Positions 21,668 to 25,874 of a DNA stretch of 25,874 nucleotides are shown piece by piece. The position numbers and the translations under genes are program-made. Under the pieces are notes generated by a model, which saw nothing but the letters and a program-made list of their open reading frames with translations, ran no database searches and was not told where the DNA came from. Source of the DNA: Pelomonas sp046294815 (GTDB lineage Bacteria > Pseudomonadota > Gammaproteobacteria > Burkholderiales > Burkholderiaceae_C); the NCBI GenBank assembly GCA_046294815.1, contig JBKBOJ010000048.1, positions 1 to 25,874 of the forward strand, written 5' to 3'. The first letter of the stretch is position 1, and each line of letters begins with the position of its first letter.

Positions 21668-21716
21668 TAATGACCGAAGAGTCAGTAATGTAGCGCCCCG
21701 TCGCCAGCCCCAACAA
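21668..21716 (-). promoter_or_regulatory. TetR promoter with overlapping palindromic operator
   Basis: On the minus strand: -35-like TTGTTG (21716-21711), 18-bp spacer, -10-like TACATT (21692-21687). The imperfect palindrome TACTGAC-N6-GTCATTA (21687-21668) starts at the -10 and covers the expected transcription start. Arms match in 6 of 7 positions, as in TetR/AcrR operators. The position predicts autorepression. Confidence 0.5.
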
Positions 21717-21769
21717 GCCGGCTCGCTACACTGCGCCGCCTCTTGGACCATGCAATTTTTGGAGTCGCC

Positions 21770-22627
21770 GTGGATGTCATCCTTCTGATCAAAGCCGCCG
21801 TCTTGGGCATCGTCGAGGGTTTGACCGAGTTTTTGCCGATCTCCTCCACCGGCCACCTGATCCTGGCCGGCTCGCTGCTGAACTTCGTCGGCGAGAAGGC
21901 CAAGGTGTTCGAGATCGCGATCCAAACCGGCGCCATGTTCGCGGTGGTCTGGGAGTACCGCGAGCGGCTGGCGCGCACGGTCAGCGGCATCACCCGCGAG
22001 CCGCAGGCGCAGCGCTTCGCGCTGAACGTGCTGATTGCCTTTGTGCCCGCCGTGGTGCTGGGCCTCGCGTTCGGCAAGTACATCAAGGCACACCTGTTTC
22101 ACCCGGTGCCGGTGGCGACGGCCTTCATCGTCGGTGGCCTCATCATCCTGTGGGTGGAGGCACGCCACAAGCGGCTGTACGGGGCGATGGACCTCGCCGG
22201 CGACCGCCGCGCCCGCGTCGAGACAGTGGACGACATGCGCCCGCTGGACGCCCTGAAGGTCGGCCTGCTGCAATGCCTGGCGATGGTCCCCGGCACCAGC
22301 CGCTCGGGCGCCACCATCATCGGCGGCCTGGTGCTGGGCATGTCGCGCAAGGCGGCCACCGAGTTCAGCTTCTACCTCGGCATCCCGACGCTGATGGGCG
22401 CGGGCGCCTACTCGGTGCTCAAGCAGCGCGACGCGCTCGCCTGGGAAGACGCACCCCTATTCGCCGTGGGCTTGGTGTTCGCATTCTTCAGCGCGCTGCT
22501 GTGCATCCGCTGGCTGATTCGCTACGTGTCCAGCCACGACTTCAAGGTGTTCGCGTACTACCGCATCGCCTTCGGCCTGATCGTGCTGGCCACCGCTTAC
22601 GCGGGCATGGACATCTGGAAAGACTGA
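21770..22627 (+). CDS. uppP: Undecaprenyl-diphosphatase UppP (BacA)
   Basis: 285 residues from the GTG at 21770, with GGAG 5 nt before it. A TTG at 21743 would add 9 residues outside the family and lacks a ribosome site. The catalytic region E16-G-L-T-E20-F-L-P-I-S-S-T-G-H29 and the second motif PGTSRSGATIIGG are intact, with about eight membrane helices. It hydrolyses undecaprenyl diphosphate to the monophosphate so the lipid carrier can be reused for peptidoglycan and other wall polymers. Overexpression of the family gives bacitracin tolerance. Map follows after 10 nt, so the three genes uppP-map-glnD probably form one transcript. Confidence 0.95.
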   Translation: MDVILLIKAAVLGIVEGLTEFLPISSTGHLILAGSLLNFVGEKAKVFEIAIQTGAMFAVVWEYRERLARTVSGITREPQAQRFALNVLIAFVPAVVLGLAFGKYIKAHLFHPVPVATAFIVGGLIILWVEARHKRLYGAMDLAGDRRARVETVDDMRPLDALKVGLLQCLAMVPGTSRSGATIIGGLVLGMSRKAATEFSFYLGIPTLMGAGAYSVLKQRDALAWEDAPLFAVGLVFAFFSALLCIRWLIRYVSSHDFKVFAYYRIAFGLIVLATAYAGMDIWKD

Positions 22628-22637
22628 ATAATCCGCC

Positions 22638-23459
22638 ATGGCCATCACGATCAAGACCGCTGCCGACATCCAAGGCATGCGCATCGCCGGACGCCTGGCA
22701 TCCGAAGTCCTGGACATGCTCACGGCATACGTGAAGCCGGGCGTCACGACCAACGAACTGGACCGGCTGGCGCACGAGCACATCGTGCACGTGCAGCAGG
22801 CCATTCCGGCGCCGCTGAACTACTGCCCGCCCGGCTACACGCCCTACCCCAAGTCCATCTGTACGTCGGTAAACCAGCAGGTCTGCCACGGCATCCCCAA
22901 CGACAAGCCGCTCAAGAACGGCGACATCGTCAACATCGACGTGACCGTGATCAAAGACGGCTGGCATGGCGACACCAGCCGCATGTTCGTCGTCGGCGAG
23001 GGCTCCATCGCCGCCAAGCGGCTGTGCGCGTTCACGTATGAGGCCATGTGGAGGGGCATCGCCAAGGTCAGGCCCGGCGCGCGCCTGGGCGACATCGGCC
23101 ACGCCATCCAGACCTTTGCCGAGAACGCGGGCTTTTCCATCGTGCGCGAGTTCTGCGGCCATGGCATTGGGAAAGTCTTTCACGAGGACCCGCAGGTGCT
23201 GCACTACGGCCGCCCCGGCACGCTGGACGAACTGGTGCCCGGCATGGTGTTCACCATCGAGCCCATGATCAACGCCGGCCGGCGCGAGATCAAGGAACTG
23301 GGCGATGGCTGGACCATCGTCACCAAGGACCGCTCGCTGTCCGCCCAGTGGGAGCACACCATCGCCGTCACCGAGACCGGCTACGAAGTGCTGACGCTCT
23401 CCGCCGGCAGTCCGCCGCCGCCGGCCTTCATCGCGCCCGCCGCAGTTCCCTCCGCCTGA
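22638..23459 (+). CDS. map: Methionine aminopeptidase, type I
   Basis: 273 residues. All five metal ligands of the family are seen: D101 (NIDVTV), D112 (HGDTSRMF), H175 (GHGIGK), E208 (FTIEPM) and E239 (WEHTI). H84 (VCHGIP) is the usual catalytic histidine. It removes the initiator methionine of new proteins when the next residue is small. The C-terminus carries a short extra Pro/Ala tail (SPPPPAFIAPAAVPSA) beyond the pita-bread fold. No strong ribosome site precedes the ATG. glnD starts 1 nt after the stop, which is the conserved betaproteobacterial order. Confidence 0.96.
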   Translation: MAITIKTAADIQGMRIAGRLASEVLDMLTAYVKPGVTTNELDRLAHEHIVHVQQAIPAPLNYCPPGYTPYPKSICTSVNQQVCHGIPNDKPLKNGDIVNIDVTVIKDGWHGDTSRMFVVGEGSIAAKRLCAFTYEAMWRGIAKVRPGARLGDIGHAIQTFAENAGFSIVREFCGHGIGKVFHEDPQVLHYGRPGTLDELVPGMVFTIEPMINAGRREIKELGDGWTIVTKDRSLSAQWEHTIAVTETGYEVLTLSAGSPPPPAFIAPAAVPSA

Positions 23460-23460
23460 C

Positions 23461-25874
23461 GTGGCCACGCTCGCCGACCTTCGCCAGCAGTTCAAGGCCG
23501 GCAAGCAGGCGCTGGTCGACGGCTTCCTGGCCGAGCGTCCCACGCAGGCCAGCGCCCAGCGGCTGCTGCGCCGGCTGGCCCGCCATGTGGACGACACGCT
23601 GCGCACGCTGTGGGCCCAGGCTGGCATGCCCACGGGCAGCTGCCTGGCGGCCGTGGGCGGCTATGGCCGCGGTGAGCTATTCCCGTATTCCGACGTGGAC
23701 GTGCTGGTGCTGCTGCCCGACGGCGTCGAGGCCCACCAGCCCGGCGCGGTCAAGACAGCGCTGGAGGGTTTCATCACCGCCTGCTGGGACGTCGGTCTGG
23801 AAATCGGCTCCTCGGTGCGCACGCTGGGCGAGTGTCTGAGCGAGTCCGCCGCCGACGTGACCATTCAAACCGCGCTGCTGGAAGCACGCCCGCTGGCCGG
23901 CGAGGCCAAGCTGTTCCGGCTGATGCACAAGCGCTTCATGCAGGCCATGGATGCGCGCGCCTTCTTGCGCGCCAAGACGCTGGAGACGCTGCAGCGCCAC
24001 ACCAAGTTCGACGACACGCCCTACGCGCTGGAACCTAACTGCAAGGAAAGCCCCGGCGGCCTGCGCGACCTGCAGATGCTGGTCTGGATCGCGCGCGCGG
24101 CCGGCCTGGGCAACACCTGGAAGGCCCTGAGCGCCCGCGGCCTGATCACCGCGTTCGAGAGCCGCCAGTTGCAGCGCAACGAGGGCCAGTTGAAGCTCAT
24201 CCGCGCCCGCCTGCACGCGGTGGCCGGCCGCCGCGAGGACCGCCTCGTGTTCGACCTGCAGACCGCCGTGGCGCAGAGCTTCGGCTTCGAGCACAGCGCC
24301 TCGCAGCGCGCCTCCGAGGTGCTCATGCGGCGCTACTACTGGGCAGCCAAGGCGGTCTCGCAATTGCACCAGATCCTGCTGCTGAACCTGGAGGAGCAGA
24401 TCAACGGCTCCCAGCACGACCCGCTGCGGCCGCTGGAGGGCCAGCCCGAATTCCTGGACCGCGGCCGCATGCTGGAGGTCGCCACCGACGACCTCTACCA
24501 GCGCGACCCGCACGCCATCCTGCGCACCTTCCTGGTCTATCAGCAGACGCGCGGCATCAAAGGGCTGTCTGCCCGCACGCTGCGCGCGCTCTACAACGCC
24601 CGCGGCCTGATGGATGCGGCCTGGCGGCGCGACCCGGTCAACCGCGCCACCTTCATGGCCATCCTGCGCGCACCCGAGGGCCAGACGCATGCCTTCCGGC
24701 TGATGAACCAGACCTCGGTGCTGGGCCGCTACCTGTGGGTGTTCCGCGCCATCGTCGGCCAGATGCAGCACGACCTCTTCCACGTCTACACGGTGGACCA
24801 GCACATCCTGATGGTGCTGCGCAACGTGCGCCGCTTCTTCGTGCCCGAGCATGCGCACGAGTACCCGTTCTGCTCCCAGCTGGCCTCACAGTGGGACCAG
24901 CCCGAGTTGCTCTACATCGCGGCCCTCTTCCACGACGTGGCCAAGGGCCGCGGCGGCGACCACTCCGAGCTGGGCGCCGCCGAGGTGCGGCGCTTCTGCC
25001 GCCAGCACGGCATGAGCGCCGCGGACACGGCGATGTGCGTCTTCCTCGTCGAGCACCACCTGACGATGTCGCGCGTGGCCCAGAAGGAAGACCTGTCCGA
25101 CCCCGCCGTCATCGCCGCCTTCGCCGCCAAGGTGGGCGACGCGCGCCGGCTCACGGCGCTGTACCTGCTGACGGTGGCCGACATCCGCGGCACCAGCCCC
25201 AAGGTCTGGAATGCCTGGAAGGGCAAGCTGCTGGAAGACCTCTACCGCATCACGCTGCGCGCCCTGGGCGGCGCGCGGCTCAACATGGACGCCGAGATCG
25301 AGGCCCGCAAGCAGGAGGCCAGGCAAGACCTGGCCCTGCACTCGCAACTGCCCGGCACCGAGGAGCCCCTGTGGCAGAAGCTGGCCATCAGCTACTTCGC
25401 GCGCCACGACGCCGCCGAGCTGGCCTGGCATGCGCGCTCGCTGTGGCGGCATGTGCAGACCCAGGTGCCGGTCGTACGCGCCCGCCCCTCACCCATCGGC
25501 GAAGGCCTGCAGGTGCTGGTCTACGCGCCCGACCAGGCCGACCTGTTTGCCCGCATCTGCGGCTACTTCGACACCGCCGGCTTCAACATCCTGGACGCCA
25601 AGGTGCACACCACGCGCGACGGCTATGCGCTGGACACCTTCCAGGTCATCCGCCCCGAGGCCGACCTGCACCACCGCGACCTCGTGCCGCTAGTCGAGAC
25701 CAAGCTGGCCGCCGCGCTGCAGGCCAGCGGCCCGCTGCCGGAGCCTAAGCGCGGGCGGCTGTCGCGGCGCGTCAAGAGCTTCCCCTACTCGCCGCGCATC
25801 TCGCTGCGCCCCGACGAGAAAGCCACCGCCTGGCTGCTGACCATCTCCACCAGCGACCGCGCCGGCCTGCTCTA
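23461..25874 (+). CDS. glnD: [Protein-PII] uridylyltransferase/uridylyl-removing enzyme (3' end cut by window edge)
   Basis: 804 codons to the edge, of an expected 850-870. The GTG at 23461 is taken as start (one base after the map stop). The nucleotidyltransferase domain has G66-G-Y-G-R-G-E-L-F-P-Y-S-D78-V-D80, with the two catalytic aspartates. The GlnD linker region (about 190-420: NCKESPGGLRDLQML) follows. The HD domain spans about 440-560 with H448, H491-D492 and H501 (GGDHSE). The first ACT domain begins near 684, and the second at about 791 (AWLLTISTSDRAGLL) is cut. GlnD adds UMP to PII under nitrogen limitation and removes it when glutamine is high, the latter by the HD domain. All visible catalytic sites are intact. 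Confidence 0.96.
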   Translation, partial: MATLADLRQQFKAGKQALVDGFLAERPTQASAQRLLRRLARHVDDTLRTLWAQAGMPTGSCLAAVGGYGRGELFPYSDVDVLVLLPDGVEAHQPGAVKTALEGFITACWDVGLEIGSSVRTLGECLSESAADVTIQTALLEARPLAGEAKLFRLMHKRFMQAMDARAFLRAKTLETLQRHTKFDDTPYALEPNCKESPGGLRDLQMLVWIARAAGLGNTWKALSARGLITAFESRQLQRNEGQLKLIRARLHAVAGRREDRLVFDLQTAVAQSFGFEHSASQRASEVLMRRYYWAAKAVSQLHQILLLNLEEQINGSQHDPLRPLEGQPEFLDRGRMLEVATDDLYQRDPHAILRTFLVYQQTRGIKGLSARTLRALYNARGLMDAAWRRDPVNRATFMAILRAPEGQTHAFRLMNQTSVLGRYLWVFRAIVGQMQHDLFHVYTVDQHILMVLRNVRRFFVPEHAHEYPFCSQLASQWDQPELLYIAALFHDVAKGRGGDHSELGAAEVRRFCRQHGMSAADTAMCVFLVEHHLTMSRVAQKEDLSDPAVIAAFAAKVGDARRLTALYLLTVADIRGTSPKVWNAWKGKLLEDLYRITLRALGGARLNMDAEIEARKQEARQDLALHSQLPGTEEPLWQKLAISYFARHDAAELAWHARSLWRHVQTQVPVVRARPSPIGEGLQVLVYAPDQADLFARICGYFDTAGFNILDAKVHTTRDGYALDTFQVIRPEADLHHRDLVPLVETKLAAALQASGPLPEPKRGRLSRRVKSFPYSPRISLRPDEKATAWLLTISTSDRAGLL

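Noticed and set aside
23677..24858. Minus-strand frame of 393 codons inside glnD
   Set aside because: It is a mirror of the glnD coding frame with low-complexity composition; glnD is unmistakable.
1..25874. Search by eye for tRNA, rRNA, CRISPR arrays, integrase or transposase genes, toxin-antitoxin pairs and phage genes
   Set aside because: None was found; apart from the short repeat element the window is ordinary chromosomal gene content.

Overview
The window is chromosomal DNA from a GC-rich betaproteobacterium, most likely of the order Burkholderiales (Rubrivivax/Leptothrix/Roseateles-like). This is judged from codon use, from the betaproteobacterial uppP-map-glnD and PIMT-tolC neighbourhoods, and from familiar protein variants. 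No search could be run, so the genus is a guess. Coding density is high. I recognise 26 genes and two partial ones at the edges (comEC, glnD). I see no tRNA, rRNA, CRISPR array, transposase or prophage gene.

Left part (1-6109): the 5' part of comEC (minus) diverges from a RidA-family gene that overlaps dsbB (plus). Two predicted exported lipoprotein hydrolases follow on the minus strand: a beta-lactamase-fold serine hydrolase and an alpha/beta hydrolase. The alpha/beta hydrolase diverges from an OmpR-type response regulator coupled to a QseC-like histidine kinase. CCCAAAG/CTTTGGG boxes sit upstream of both the serine hydrolase and the regulator.

Middle (6110-14363): a roughly 400-bp non-coding gap holds a 252-bp element bounded by perfect 12-bp inverted repeats (CTAGCCCGGATG). 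A third copy lies at the end of dsbB. Next is a minus-strand operon DUF1800 - DUF1501 - gamma-glutamyltransferase, all predicted to be exported, then a 3-oxoacid CoA-transferase pair (scoA-scoB). Divergent from scoA are a PAS-LuxR regulator and an overlapping DUF3667 membrane protein.

Sulfur/peroxide region (14370-18816): a tightly packed minus-strand run holds an ArsR-family regulator, two half-size YeeE/YedE membrane proteins, a DUF599 membrane protein, YaaA and a prolyl-4-hydroxylase-like oxygenase. The regulator diverges from a persulfide-dioxygenase-like metallo-beta-lactamase gene. It has two cysteines spaced as in the persulfide sensors BigR/SqrR, and the intergenic region carries two face-to-face sigma70-like promoters. 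This is the most coherent regulatory unit of the window: sensing and disposal of reactive sulfur, with peroxide and iron-linked genes downstream.

Right part (18823-25874): tolC, a divergent PIMT-like methyltransferase and a TetR regulator lie in one minus-strand directon. A probable self-operator sits just upstream of the TetR gene. Divergent from it is the housekeeping run uppP - map - glnD, with glnD cut by the window edge.
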